From positions 116,731,812-116,795,811 of the forward strand of contig OZ023273.1 in assembly GCA_964007475.1 (NCBI GenBank): a stretch of DNA of 64,000 bases, read 5' to 3'. Under the pieces are notes generated by a model, which was not told where the DNA came from, searched no databases, and saw only the letters and a program-made list of their open reading frames with translations. A program made the translations under genes and the position numbers. Every line of letters begins with the position of its first letter. Position 1 is the stretch's first letter. Of this stretch, positions 11,239-24,634 are shown piece after piece. The DNA comes from Hybos culiciformis. Lineage: Eukaryota > Arthropoda > Insecta > Diptera > Hybotidae.

Positions 11239-13959
11239 CTAAAAAAAAAAAAAATTGTATGTTTTTGTATCAATTTTTTTCAATAATTTTTTTAAAAACT
11301 TAAATATATACATTAAAGTCGCGGAAATCCTGAATATAATATTCCGGAATACTTAAATATAATTTTGTAAATTTCCAATAAGTTTCTAAACGAACGAAAA
11401 CACAACAATTAATGCAACTTTTGCGCATTTGGCTTGAAATTTCCTATTAATGTTTATGAAATAAATATTTTAGTCATATTTTCCATTATATCTAGTTATT
11501 GTACGCATGTATAAAAGAATATCATGAATTTTGTGACAGGTACGTAAATCTTAACCTCCCCCCTTCTTTTCACTCCTTTTCGTAATATTAGAAAGGAAGA
11601 AAGATTTTCCAGGAGGGAAAAATTAGATGAGACATATTAAGAGAAATTCTAAAACTTTCAGACTCAAGTAATGATTACTTTTAATTAATTATGTATATAT
11701 TTGAACTTAATTATAAAACCATTCATACAAATTCATACAAAATAAATTCTAAAATACTTAAACTTTTATGATCTTGTATTTTTTTTTCAGACGAGCATCT
11801 ATCTTATAAATCTTGTATAATTAAATAAATAATAAATAGTATTTTATATTTTGCTTTCTAATACTTTTTAATAACACATAACTAATGAACAAAATATTAT
11901 AGTATAATTCATATTGAATGATTTAATAAATTCACCTTCAAAGTTCGATTCTTGACATAGAAAATTTAAATCATAGACCATAGCAAAAATACGAGGAGAT
12001 CAAGTTTAAATATATATAAACATCACACTTGTTTTTATCAGTTTTTAACAGTTTAAATGATTCAAATTAATTGCTCACTATTTGTTGCATACTCGCATAC
12101 AGTATTATACAAAATTATTGTAATATTGTTAGTGAATTATTAAATTTTAATTATATACATACAATAAAATTATAATTTCGGTACATAATAATCGCCATAT
12201 CAATATTTTTTAAATTCAATTTTTTATAACAAAATGTTATATATCAAATGAACTTAAAGTGAAATTAATGACTTTACATTTTAAATTTAATTTTTTTTTA
12301 ATTTGATTTTCTTAACTGGAGATAGTTACTGTTTATCTATTTAATATAATGTATCATGTATTTATTATTTATCGGAAAAGTTGATCTTACTTTTTTAGTT
12401 TTATAAAATTAACAAAATTTATTTTTCATGCTTAAATAAATGAAGTATCCGTTTATATGAACAAATTATGTTTATTTTAAAATGTTTACCTCTCCGAATC
12501 TGTACTTATTTTTATTTTAAAACATTTGAATAAATGAAATACCTAAAATTATTTTTTCTGAAACCAAATAATTCTAAACAATATTTTCAATATGTTTTTA
12601 TTTTTAATATTTTATTTCATATTACTTTCTTGCTGCTTTCTTTTTCGAGACCTAAAAAAAACCGAAATTTAAATCTTAAATTGAAGTTAAATTTTCGAAA
12701 AAGCAAAAGTAAGGAATCGTAGGACGTGAAAAATTAATTTCATTAATGTTAGACATTTTTTTTTTCCCAATAATTATTATAATGGATTTTGCAGCGAAAC
12801 GAACTATATTAATTAAAAATAAATTTTAAACATATATATGTACCTACTAATGTTTAGGTATGCATGGTTGTTTACAATTCACTGGGTGTTGAAATAAATA
12901 TTGTAATAATAAAATAATAATAAAAAAAAAAAACACTTTAAAATTATTATAAATGCAACATAATATTTTTATTAGATTATGAGACATTGATTACACCACA
13001 ACACGACATTGTTTTTTTTTTATACTCTGCTGCATTTTTTTTGGGTCATTTGCTCCAGTTTGTCACGAAAAATATTATGTTTTTTCTTTTTTTGTTTATT
13101 TTGATTTTACCGCAAACGGTGACGTTTAAATGAAAATTGATATTGTATGATTACGTTACGATTAAACACAAAAAGAAAAAGAAATTGAAGAAAAAAAAAT
13201 AAACGGCAGAATAGAGGGCTTTAGAGATGAAGAAGACTGTTTTGAGTTCACATTATTAAATAGTAGCATAGATTAAGAATACAGAAAGATTAATCTATGA
13301 TAGTAGGTAAGAAAAATATATTTTGGAATGTGAATACTCCATTTATGTATATTGTAGGTACTTACTCTGCCATTATTAGAATATTCTTTTACTGATTATT
13401 AGCTACAATAATTAATTTTAATTGAAATAATTCTAGAATTCCTAACTGAACAAAGAAATTATTTACACTAGAAATATATTTATAGTGAGCAACTAACTTA
13501 CTAATTATTATCAAAAAATGTATTTGCAATTTTTTTTTATTCTATCAGAAATGAATTTAATTGAAATTAGAACGTGAGCCAAAGACTATTTAATAATAAC
13601 TTTATAATATGTAAGTAAACATAGAATATGTAATGTACGCTGTTTTATTAAAAGTTACTATTTAATTTTTACCCATAAATATGATAATATCTTAAATTAA
13701 AAAAAAAATTTACCAGAAAAATTAAAAAAAAATTTGAACAGAAATATGAAATTAAAACTAACTAATTTTAAAGTGTTCTTCTTAGCAAACGGATCTGTCC
13801 TTGGGTGACAACAAAGACATTTGGTTCATTTTTCAAGTGAAATATAATAATATTCAATCCTATAACTTTATGAGTCACTGACAAAATTCTTCTTTCTTTT
13901 TCTTTATTATTTATTTTATTATAGTATATTATAGTATATAAATCAAATTTTCTTTCTGC
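11239..13959. other. Upstream region of paralog 2, no gene seen
   Basis: About 2.7 kb of A/T-rich DNA. It should contain the untranslated first exon and promoter of the gene at 9193-11238, because that gene's first coding exon begins at a splice acceptor. I cannot place them. No repeat with clear ends was found. Confidence 0.45.
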
Positions 13960-14027
13960 TTCTTCGGGTTTCGGACCTTGGTCTTTAGCATTCCATTCAA
14001 CCACTCTACCACTGAGCTATAATATTA
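13960..14027 (-). ncRNA. Degenerate tRNA-like sequence (tRNA pseudogene or SINE head)
   Basis: The minus strand has a good A box, TAGCTCAGTGGTAGAG, and a near-consensus B box, GGTCCGAAACC, at tRNA-like spacing. The acceptor stem and anticodon stem do not form, so a working tRNA is unlikely. It differs from the SINE head at 9739-9815. Confidence 0.4.
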
Positions 14028-14662
14028 AAATTATGTATGTGTATGAAATAGAAAATATAAATTGACTGCATCCTTACAATAAATTACCTTTTAAAAGACG
14101 TTTCAAAACCGACCATTAAAATTTTTTTTAATGGTCTTCTCTATTTGACACTGTAATTATAATAGCTTTGAATTGACCATTGTAATAATAATTAAATGAG
14201 ACTTTGAAAAAATAAACGTTGCTTTAGTGAAATAATAATTTTATTTAAGTTAGTCAAGAAATCATTAACATTTCTAAGCCCTTGTTCTTTTGGAAAAATT
14301 AAGTTCTAGTTTTTCGTAAAGCTTGTGACCTTTAATAAAACATTATAGATTAAAAAATGAGTTTACATGCTTTATTTTAAATAATATTTGTACGTACATG
14401 TATATATACACTGTGTATTATACGTGCTTCATATAAGACACATATTTTTATAATTGTGACGATTACTATATAATGTATATAGTTATCAATAATATTTTAT
14501 TTTAATTTTATTTATGTTTTTATTATATCTAAGGTTCTTATACTTATATCATATATATGTTATGCATAGATATTAAAGTTTGAATTCAAAAATCAAAACA
14601 TTCTTTTATTTTAATCAGAAAAATGTTATTCACTTGTTTAAATGTCCAAATAGCGCCGCCTA

Positions 14663-15271
14663 TGGCCATTTATGGAACGTAGGAGAACATATAAAATTTT
14701 TTTTTTCGTGAAATTTGTATGAAAATATGCGATTTGAAATTTTATTTAAGTTATAATTAATTAGTTAATTAATAAAAATGAATAGAAAAAATTTTGAGGT
14801 CTGCGGAATATCATTAGCAAACAATTCTATAGGTAGAAATATTTCCATGCATTACTTTTTCATCCAAAATAATTCAAAATCAAAAAGTGTATAAAAAAAA
14901 GAACTATTTTTAATTTAAATTTGAAAAACTTACCAATATTATTTAGACTCTAAATGTATGAGAATTTCCAATAATAACTTTTTTTTACATTTTTATATTT
15001 GTTATGAACTGAAAATTGTACTTAATTTTTTTTTTTTTGTTAGGTGTTTTTATATTTTGAATTAATTTGGATGAAAAAGTAATGAACGGAAATATTTCTA
15101 CCTATAGAATTGTTTGCTAATGATATTCCGCAGACCTCAAAATTTTTTCTATTCATTTTTATTAATTAACTAATTAATTATAACTTAAATAAAATTTCAA
15201 TTCGCATATTTTCATACAAATTTCACGAAAAAAAAAATTTTATATGTTCTCCTACGTTCCATAAATGGCCA
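14663..15271. mobile_element. Long-arm foldback element
   Basis: Left arm starts TGGCCATTTATGGAACGTAG; the right arm is its reverse complement, ending CTACGTTCCATAAATGGCCA. The arms match over more than 200 bp, including AGGTCTGCGGAATATCATTA and ATTCTATAGGTAGAAATATT, around an A/T-rich spacer of about 170 bp. There is no coding sequence, and I saw no target duplication. The 14,028-14,662 stretch to its left shows nothing recognisable. Confidence 0.8.
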
Positions 15272-18188
15272 CGGAGGGATTGAAAATACTACGCATATAA
15301 AATTTAACTTTTTTATGAAAATAAAACAATATAAAATAAAAATGGACATTAATTACAACTCTTTTACTTGTTATACCCAATTTTTTTTTTGACAAATATT
15401 TTTAATTTGTATAAACATTATATAATCTTGTTTTCTCTTTCATTTCTAAGACTTAAGTTTTATAATATTTCCGAATATCTGACAAAATAAAGCCGGCCCA
15501 CGTACAATCGAAATTATTAATATAAACTTAAAAAATGAATAACATAAGACTTAAAATTTTTCATTCCACCCACTCTAAGCTCAATAGAGCACTTCTTTTT
15601 TCCCTGTTAGATTCACAATATTATTGATTGGTTGGTTTATTTACAGATTTTCATTTTCCCACGATTATGAAAAAAAAAATTAAAATAAAAGTTTCCCAAA
15701 ATTTTTATCTAAAAATAATATTGAAAAATAGTTTGTAATAATTATCGCGACAAATTAATAATTAAAGGGAAAAACTATCATTATCTTTTATTTTGTTTTA
15801 TTATTATTTTGTTTTTTTTTAAAGAACATAATAAATTAATAACTCGTGACATACACTTTTCATAATAAAATAATAACGTTGTACATCGTCGTCGCCGTAT
15901 AGTACAATTTAGTACATTCAATTAGTTATTTATACCATCACATAAAAAATATTAAACAGTCCGCCCGGTCTTACAGAATTTTAAATCAGCATTCCATATT
16001 TTCTAGTAAGTTTCCTTAGGGTAAAAAGTTTGTAAAGATTAGAAGAAAATTCAAAATGTAAGTGCACATAAGATAAATTATTCTCATGAAATCAATGACC
16101 TTTTAAAAGCTTATTAAATGCTTTTAGCAAATTAAATAAGTAAATCTTAAAAAAAAATTTGAATTTGTTTTTCTATCTTTACTTTTATGTCACGAACAAA
16201 CATTTAATTGTTTAATAGAAATTAAGTTATAAACGTTGTAAATGCACTTTACACTTACTATATGAAAACATAAATACTGAGCAATTAAGAAACTATTACA
16301 AAAAAGTCGTCTGAATGCATTCTGAACATATTTTGAACATTCTGAAACTATTAAATATTAGATACATAACTACAACTTCTCTAAGCTTTTTTTAAATAAT
16401 TAATTCTACAAATATATTATATTTCATATATTTTAATTCTTAAGCCCAGAACGTGGTTGTTGTGGTCGTGGATGTTAATTTAGTATGTATTATGTTAATT
16501 TTAGCATTTTAAACATTAACTCAGATTAATGAAGCTTTTCAATAATTATTAAACAAAAATTAAAACAAAAACAATGGAAACTTAGAGTAAAATTGTATAA
16601 ATATTGGCTATACTAAAGAGAGTAGACATATCAATTTGTTGAATGAATTAAAAACTGACCCTTTTTTTCTTGCAACTCTGGCAAAAGAAAAAAATAGTAA
16701 ATTTAGAACCTGTGCAGTTTTGTGACCTACACGCTCCGGTTTGACTTTTCAGGCAAACCTGTCGGGCCGACCGGAACTTCCTTTACTCTCCTAACAATTG
16801 TCAATCAATTGGTAGATGAAAAAAATTGATTTTGTTGTTTTTGTCATTTAAAATCTAAAAAACATATACTGTAATTTTGACATAATTTTACATAATTACA
16901 TAATTTTGACGGTAACAAACTAAATACGGGTTATTTTTTTTTATTATCATTTCCTGGTCTTCGTATATATAATTAATGTCATATTTTTATAAATTAAGTG
17001 TTTGACCTCGTAATTAAAAATTCTAAATAAATTAATAAAAATAATTTAAAAAAGTAGGTTATAAAAGAATATTAAGAAATTGATATTTTAAAAACAATTA
17101 TATTTGTCTACAATTGGGAATTTTTTTCTATATTTGTGTTATTTATTCTCAAGATTCATTAATTTTATAAGAAGCATTAATTAGATAGTAAAAGAAATAT
17201 TTTTTAGAAAATATTAGAGGACATTGACCATTCATTTTTAAACAATTTAGTGTAACTATTTTATCATAAAGTGAAAATTTCATATGCATAATTTCTTAAA
17301 TTATATTTTTATGAAATTTTATATATTTCTTAAATTATATTTTTATGAAATTTTAATAACGACTCGCATTAAAAAATCGAATATCGTCGTTCAGAAGAAA
17401 AAGGAAACATTTCATTCTTATTTCTATACCATCACAATTCCACATAAAATAACTATTTAATTTAATCTATGCTTGCGTATCTTGCTTATGAAACTAATTT
17501 GAAAAAATTCATATAAATTTACTCATTTCGAAATTTTCCCTTTGTTTATAATGTAATTAATTCTCTTCTTATTTCAATTTAATTTTCATGAAACAGAATT
17601 GTATAATAGCTATGTATAATTGAAGTTTTCCCATAATTCATATAAATGATAATAATGTGAATGATTTTTATGATAATTATGAATAATTTTCCGAAATAAT
17701 TAAAAGTAGGTATTATTTTTAGGCGAATTTATGTCACAATTATTATGAATTAAAAGTGATAAAAAGAAAGATAATATACTTGTCAATCTACGAAATCAAC
17801 GTTTTAAATTTTTTTTCTTTGGTCTATTTGATTTATGAAGACTTTAAATTTAACTTATAAAAGCCAGACATCCTTAAAAAATAATTTACAAGAATTTGTT
17901 AAAAGTTAATTTTTTCTATTGTAAATTTTATGGTAATAAAATTACATCAATAATTTTTAAAATTGTGAATATATCAAACATACTTATATGATATATTGAT
18001 TAAAAATTTATATTTATTCTTAAAAAACATTGTGCTGGCTCTCAGATTAATAAATACTCCAATAGAACTTTTTCTTCATTTCTTTTTTACAAAGAAAGTA
18101 ATTTACCAATCAATTTCCATTTTTAAGATCTAAAAGGGCCTTATAAATTATAATTTTATATTTGTTTAGAAAAAATACATAATTATGT
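15272..18188. other. A/T-rich intergenic DNA
   Basis: About 2.9 kb with no supported gene. There is a short direct repeat, TTTCTTAAATTATATTTTTA, at about 17,291-17,342. A small GC-richer island lies at about 16,715-16,790; I cannot assign it. Confidence 0.5.
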
Positions 18189-18196
18189 GTTCTAAG

Positions 18197-18572
18197 CAGG
18201 CCTTTGGAGCGGCTATTTTTTTTGGTTGCTCCGCTCTAGCTCCGCTCCAGCTCCTTATAGTTGCTCACGCTCCGCTCTTTCCTCCGCTCCTAGTTTCACC
18301 ACAAGTTTGACATTAAAATTTTTAATAGTTTTGTAAAAAAAATTAAACACATAAATTTATTTAAATAGTGGAGATACACTTTTTTTAAATTAATAATTTA
18401 ACATCAAAAATTAATGAAAAATTTATATTAGTTGGTGTTATCAAACAGTGGAGCGCGGAGCAATCATTTTTTTTTTGTTATTTTTCATGATCCGGCTCTA
18501 CTCTCGCTCCAACCAAAAGATCGCAGCTCCGCTGCTCCGAGCTCCAGCTCCGAGCTCCGCTCCAAAGGCCTG
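18197..18572. mobile_element. hAT-type MITE with perfect 8-bp target duplication
   Basis: Ends CAGGCCTTTGGAGCGG and CCGCTCCAAAGGCCTG are inverted copies. Both sides carry GTTCTAAG (18189-18196 and 18573-18580). The subterminal regions are packed with GCTCCG/AGCTCC repeats in both arms, and the centre is A/T-rich. There is no transposase. Confidence 0.9.
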
Positions 18573-18676
18573 GTTCTAAGTCTAGATATTTGAGCAAGAT
18601 TCCATGTTCTTTGTGTCCCTTATTAGCAGCTGAATATATATGTACATTATAAATATTATAATACATATTTCACGGC

Positions 18677-19100
18677 GAAGTGCAATAACTCATCGGTACT
18701 TAACTCATCGGTCGATTTTGGATAAGTTATATCCGTTTTAACTCATCCGAAAATTGGCCGATGATTTATATCCTTTGCAATGCACATAACTCATCCATCG
18801 TTGATAAGTTATGTGCTTTCAGAAAAATAAAACTGATCTGGCAACTTTTTCGGATGACTTAAATCCTTTTTAAAACACATAACTCATCCGTAAAATTATG
18901 AGCGAACATTGTCGCCGCAGGCTGCGGACCGCCCGCCCAGTGGGATTTGCGGCGCCTGGTGTCGTTCAGTGGGATTTGCAGTAGAGGGAGTGCCCCAGAA
19001 CGAGAGAACAGGGGCGGGGGGAGGGTGGGGGCTGCGGGCGGGCGGACTGGTGGTTGGTCAGTGGGATTTGCGGTACCGATGAGTTATTGCGCGGACCCAT
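18677..19100. mobile_element. TIR element with internal ATAACTCATC motif array, copy 1
   Basis: The left end GTGCAATAACTCATCGGTAC is matched by the inverted right end GTACCGATGAGTTATTGCGC. About eight ATAACTCATCC-like motifs in both orientations fill the left half. The right half is G/C-rich (gggcggggggagggtggggg near 19,010) and carries CAGTGGGATTTGCGG three times. A second copy starts at 63,618; its left end, GGTCCGCGCAATAACTC, suggests the full terminus is a little longer than in this copy. Confidence 0.7.
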
Positions 19101-20284
19101 ATTTCACACATACATTATTATTTAATCTTAATTTATAATTTTTCCAAAGGTGAGAGCAAATAATAATAATAATTTAAAAGCTCGTCATAATCAAAAAAAT
19201 CGAATCATGATCATCACAATGAAATAGAAAATAATTAAATATTATGTGTAACGCAAAACATAAAATTTTTATAAATTGTAAGTCATTTAATAAGAACATA
19301 ATTATTTTTTTTTTGCGTATTGTAGAAATTCTAGATTAAACCACATTGAAATAAAAATTAATGTCTCAATTATGTATGAAATAATCGTGGATTTTTATCC
19401 AATAAAATATAAAAAAAAAAAACAGCTCCATATGAAAAGAACACTTCCCAAGTTTATATACATTTGTCAGTAAAATTTTTAAGTCAAAATTTGTTTGAGC
19501 TCGATCGCTCGATCGAGGTTCAGAAATTATGAGGCTTTTTTCTGAAAAAACGTCAAAGCGAAAGAAAAAAAATTAGCAACTGGCGGCTAATTTCGAATGT
19601 ACTAAAAAATGTGAAACAGAAACTTCTTCCGATTCTTAAGAGTAGGTTTTGTAACAAAGAAAATAAATTTCTGTTCAACTTTGCTAATTTCTTTTTTATT
19701 ATTCATTTATTTTAAATGTTTCGCTCAACCTCATATCGTACTTATTTAATGTTTTAAAATGAAATCAAAATTCAAAATAGAAAAAAAAGACTTATTTTGA
19801 TTATATATATAATTATTATGAAAATGGAGCCAATTCACAAAATGTTTAATATCGTTATATTAGTCTGTGATTAAACTTAAACCAAAATAGCGTCTAAAAC
19901 CGCGGAAAATGATTCATTATTATAAAGTTCTTAAATGAATTAACTAATTTATAGTAAATTTTAAATAAAAAGTGAATGTTATTATGGCACATGTATATAA
20001 TTATAATCCAAAGTATCTAATTATTTGAAATTTTACATATATGTTTTATTTATTATGTACATAAGTATGTAGAATTACATATACATATTCTCAAAATACA
20101 TTTCTTTTATACATTTTATTTTATATTATGAAAAATAATTTGGTTAGATATATAAATAAAATTTCTTAAAAAATTTTAAGCTTTTAAATTAATTCATTAC
20201 TAAATTGAAAGTATGAAAAATCAATTCAGATAGATTTATGGTGTTAAAAAATAATAAATTTTTTTTATATTTCATACTACGTAT
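19101..20284. other. A/T-rich intergenic DNA
   Basis: About 1.2 kb with no supported gene. GAGCTCGATCGCTCGATCGA at about 19,498 is a short local palindromic repeat and the only notable feature. Confidence 0.5.
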
Positions 20285-21656
20285 TAGGGCTTCTCAAACG
20301 GGATCCCGGGATCCCGTTTTCCCGGGATCCCGGTTGTAAAATTGAATCCCGTAATCCCGGGATTTCAACCAAAAATCCCGGGATTTCCGCTTAATTAAAA
20401 AATATAATAGTGATTGCACTAAATTTTAGGTTTAGGTTTATATCTAAGCTAGACAGAATTAATTAAGTGATGAAGTTCATATAAAGGTGTGTGTGTGTGC
20501 AGAACCGGCCTTCTGGGGGTGCGACGGGTGCAAGGCACCCGGGCCCCCGATTTTAAAGGGCCCAGATTTAAAATTTTTTTTGTTAAAAGCAATGATTTTG
20601 AGTAAGCCTAATGTAGAGAATGCACAGGATATACTGCAATATATTTTAAATAACAATTATGACGAAATTTTTTCCAACATATTATTAGTTATTCTAAAAA
20701 GTTGTGATTTTTCAATGTTAATTAATGATATGGCAACAAAAAAGGCTCATATTAAAAATATTTAAGTTTATACTTGTATTGTTTTTATGTTATGTTTTTT
20801 TTTGTTGAACTACATTTTATCGTTTTTTTAAATAATAAATATTACTGTAATTTGAATAGTATACTTTTATTCTGTTATATTAAAAAAAATTAGAGGACCC
20901 AAGAAAATATTTGCACCCTGGCCTCTTAACATAGAAGGCCGGCCCTGTGTGTGTTGGTGAGTCTGTGATGCCAAACTATATTGTTATCGACGACAAAGTG
21001 ATGTGCAAAATTTTGCCTCGATTGGATACCGGAAATTTGATCTATTTTGACTTACTAAGTTTGGAGACCAGGTAGTGAAGTTTATATAAAGGTGTGTGTG
21101 TAATGCTAAAGTAAATTTCAGCTCGATTGGATACCGGGAAGTGGGTCATTTTTAACTTTGTAAGTTTGTGGAAAGTGCGGTGAAGATGTGTGTGTGTGTG
21201 TGTCTGAATGTGTCGATGCCAAAGTGCATTGTCATCGACGACAAAGCGATGTGCAAAATTTCAACACTTGAACATCTTGAACTGGGTCAATTTTGACTTT
21301 CTAAGTTTGTGGAAACGAAGTGAAGTCAGTATAAAGAATTTAAAAAATAAATAAGTGAAGTTTTATGTATGTAGAATTAAAATTTATTTAAAATAATCGA
21401 AGTTTGAGGATTAGAAAGCAAATTTCTAACTAATTTTTTATAATGCTGTATTTTTCTTTGTTTTTATGTAAAATATCAACTTAGGTAACCCCATCATGTC
21501 AAGTTGAAGTGGATCGAAAGCATGGCAATATTTTATGAGATGATTTTTTTTTTTTTGTGCTTATAAAAAAATTCCGGGATCCCGGGATCCCGGGAATATG
21601 AAAAATTTTGTCCCGGGATCCCGGGATTTGAAAATTGCGGGAAATGAGAAGCCCTA
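20285..21656. mobile_element. TIR element, copy 1, with CCCGGGATCCCGGG palindromes
   Basis: Ends TAGGGCTTCTCA and TGAGAAGCCCTA are inverted. Each terminal region carries clustered GGGATCCCGGGATCCCG palindromes. The interior has TGTG microsatellites and repeated CTCGATTGGATACCGG blocks. The copy is split by a nested hAT element at 20500-20947. It is followed after a single base by a second copy in the same orientation (21658-22647). The TAGGG-type end is hAT-like, but no 8-bp duplication can be read because of the tandem arrangement. Confidence 0.75.
20500..20947 (+). mobile_element. Internally deleted hAT transposon nested in copy 1
   Basis: Ends CAGAACCGGCCTTCT and AGAAGGCCGGCCCTG are inverted with one degenerate stretch. 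The flanks TGTGTGTG/TGTGTGTT fit an 8-bp duplication inside a TG microsatellite. The sister copy at about 22,044-22,080 is the empty site, which confirms the insertion. A frame ending at 20765 reads AQDILQYILNNNYDEIFSNI and later INDMATKKAHIKNI. By family knowledge these look like the two sides of a hAT C-terminal dimerisation region with its core removed. Non-autonomous. Confidence 0.72.
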
Positions 21657-21657
21657 C

Positions 21658-22647
21658 TAGGGCTTCTCAAACGGGATCCCGGGATCCCGTTTTCCCGGGA
21701 TCCCGGTTGTAAAATTGAATCCCGTAATCCCGGGATTTCAACCAAAAATCCCGGGATTTCCACTTAATTAAAAAATATAATAGTGATTGCACTAAATTTT
21801 AGGCTTATGTTAATTTCTAAGGTAGACAGAATTAATTAAGTGATTCCTGAATGCGGCGTATACTGTTAGTATAGCGCTAAGTACAATATATAGATTATTT
21901 TCTATACAATTACGGGCGACCTTATTAGTGCTATGCTAACTTTTGATGTTTATATATCACATACTCGAAATTTCATTCACTGTTTCAGTATAAAGCTAAA
22001 ATTAAAATATACAATTTTGGTATAGAAAAAACACAACCCATAAAAAGTTCATATAAAGGTGTGTGTGTGTGTGTGTTGATGAGTATGTGATGCCAAAGTA
22101 TATTGTTATCGACGACAAAGTTATGTGCAAAATTTTACCTCGATTGGATACCGGAAATTGGATCTATTTTGACTTACTAAGTTTGGAGACCAGGATGTGA
22201 AGTTTATATAAAGGTGTGCGTGTAATGCTAAATGAAATTTAAGCTCGATTGGATACCGGGAAGTGGGTCAATTTTGACTTTCTAAGTTTGTGGAAACGAA
22301 GTGAAGTCGGTATAAAGAATTTAAAAAATAAATAAGTGCAGTTTAATATATATAGAATTAAAATTTATTTAAAATAATCGAAGTTTGAGGATTAGAAAGC
22401 AAATTTCAAGTTGTTAACTAATTTTTTTATAATGCAGTATTTTCCTTTTTTATTATGTAAAATATCAACTTAGGTAACCCCATCATGTCAAGTTGAAGTG
22501 GATCGAAAGCATGGCATTATTTCATGAGATAATTTTTTGTTTAATTTGGGCTTATAAAAAAATTCCGGGATCCCGGGATCCCGGGAATATGAAAAATTTT
22601 GTCCCGGGATCCCGGGATTTGAAAATTGCGGGAAATGAGAAGCCCTA
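21658..22647. mobile_element. TIR element, copy 2, head-to-tail with copy 1
   Basis: Same ends and palindromic GGGATCCCGGG clusters as 20285-21656, without the nested hAT. It contains about 150 bp near 21,845-22,040 that copy 1 lacks, and it lacks a CTCGATTGGATACC repeat block that copy 1 has. Right end at AGAAGCCCTA. Confidence 0.75.
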
Positions 22648-23182
22648 TCCCAAACTGAAGTCTTTTTATATACATAAAGAATTTTGAAGTTAAATGTTCC
22701 CATTCGAATAAAATTTTAACAATGAGTATGGAAATTTACTTAATCCATTTATTTTTTTATGTGGGAAAATACTGATTCTTATTCTATATATTTCATAGAA
22801 TTCATTGAACAAAATGTTAACATGAAAACAAGATGTATTAAAAAAATAGTTAGGTATTCTTTATGACTAATTAATTTATTGAATCTTGATTTATCTAAAT
22901 TTGATTATTTATAGAATTGACCTTCATTATCGAATTAACAACAAATTTGAAAAAAAACAGCAAATTTAATTATATATAGTCATTTGTATATTGTTTTTTT
23001 CTTTGTTTTTCGCCAAATTATTGGCAAATTATTTACTTATCAAATCATTCATATCGTAGTTAAATATTTATATAGATTTTGAAAAAAAAAAATAAACAAA
23101 AATAATATTTAACCTGTTTTAATCTTGTTCTCGAAATTGCGACTAATAATTTTGTATCAAAAAGATCAATAAAAAAAACACA
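22648..23182. other. A/T-rich intergenic DNA
   Basis: About 530 bp with nothing recognisable apart from A/T-rich simple sequence. Confidence 0.5.
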
Positions 23183-24634
23183 AGAGCTGTCATGGGACAC
23201 CCGATTGGAACGTAGTTCCTTTGCGTATGAGTAATTTTCATTTTAATTAATTCAAATTGAGTTATACAAGATTTATATTTATTTACATTGAAATTAGTAT
23301 GAAATCTAAATTTTATTTGAGATATAAAATATTAATTAGTTAATAATAAAAAAATAATATTTTCTAAGTATTTTATTAATATTTTATAAAATCAAATAAA
23401 ATTTAAGTTTTCATCAAATCATATAAAATGCGACGGCGTCGACTCATTATTTAAACTTTAAAAAAATTAACAGGTATCGTTAATTTACTTATAAATTTTA
23501 ATTTTTTGTTTTTGTTGTTTGCAACACAAAAAAAAAACAAATATCATAGCCAAAATGGCAAAGTAACGAAATATCTAACGCCGGCAGACGACTTGACTTG
23601 CCTTGGTACCGAATAGCGCCTTTATATTGGCAAAATAATACTGACAAAATTATACAAGATTTTTATTTACGTTGAAATTAGTATGAAAATCTAAATTTTA
23701 TTTGAACTATAAAATATTAATTAGTTAATAATAAAAAATTAATATTTTCTAAATATTTTATTTTATAAATATTTTATAAATTGAAATAAAATTTAAGTTT
23801 ATCAATTTTCATACAAAGTTCAATAAAAAACACAAGAGCCGGCGGGACGTTTGATAGATGTGAAACATCTGAATTATTTTGTACAGATAATATTGATAGA
23901 TAACTTTAATAGAATTTTTGATTTTAATTTTATAAATTTCATTGGATGTTTACTATTCTTTTTGTTTTATTTCCATTAATTAGTAATGCAAACCAAAGAA
24001 CACAATATTTATTAAAATAACTAAAAAATATTTAAATACCTAAATTTTTTTATAGCACGAACGGATTTCTTTAATGTATCATAAGATTATAAGAAAATAA
24101 GTTTGGAAAGGCTATTAGTTAGTTTTTTTTCTGTATGAAAAAATCCAGTTTCTAAGTTAGTTCTCATTTCATTCGTACAACGGTGTATGCCCAATCAATA
24201 TGTATGCATTTTAATAAATTTTCATTGTAGCATAATAAAGTCAACCACTGTTTTGCACTAAGCGACAAGACAAGAACAAAAAGCGAAACAAATATCCAAT
24301 TTCAAACTTCCAATTGGAAAGAGAAAAAAAATATCCAAAAAAAGAAAGCTTTAAGTGACGGGAGTTTATTTTTTTTATTTAAAAAATAAAAAAATATCGA
24401 ATAATAATAAGAAAATTTATTTTGTTTTGTTTTATATTAAAAAAAAAAAATATATTTAAAATTAAATTAAATTTAACATTCAAATTCAATAGTGAATTTA
24501 AATAATTTTTAAAAAATTCAAAATTTCAAAAAAAAAAAAATATTTTTTTTTAATTTTTTTTTTTTTGATTATCATATGTTAGCGACACTTAGTGTTCAAA
24601 TTTTTAATTTTTAATAAGGAACTACGTTCCAAAA
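23183..24634. mobile_element. Dispersed element with GGAACGTAGTTCC ends, copy 1
   Basis: Starts AAGAGCTGTCATGGGACACC followed by GGAACGTAGTTCC and ends GGAACTACGTTCC. A clear relative lies at 43,733-45,303, inserted in duplication block A, and shares GCGACGGCGTCGACTCATTA-like and CGCCGGCAGACGACTTGACT-like segments. No transposase frame is visible. The terminal GGAACNNNGTTCC is itself palindromic. Confidence 0.7.

Noticed and set aside
12534..12722. 62-codon plus-strand frame with hydrophobic and basic stretches
   Set aside because: Composition follows local A/T bias, with no partner exon, TATA box or repeat counterpart.
20285..22647. CpG-rich regulatory island
   Set aside because: The GC-rich clusters are palindromic ends of repeated elements and recur at each border.
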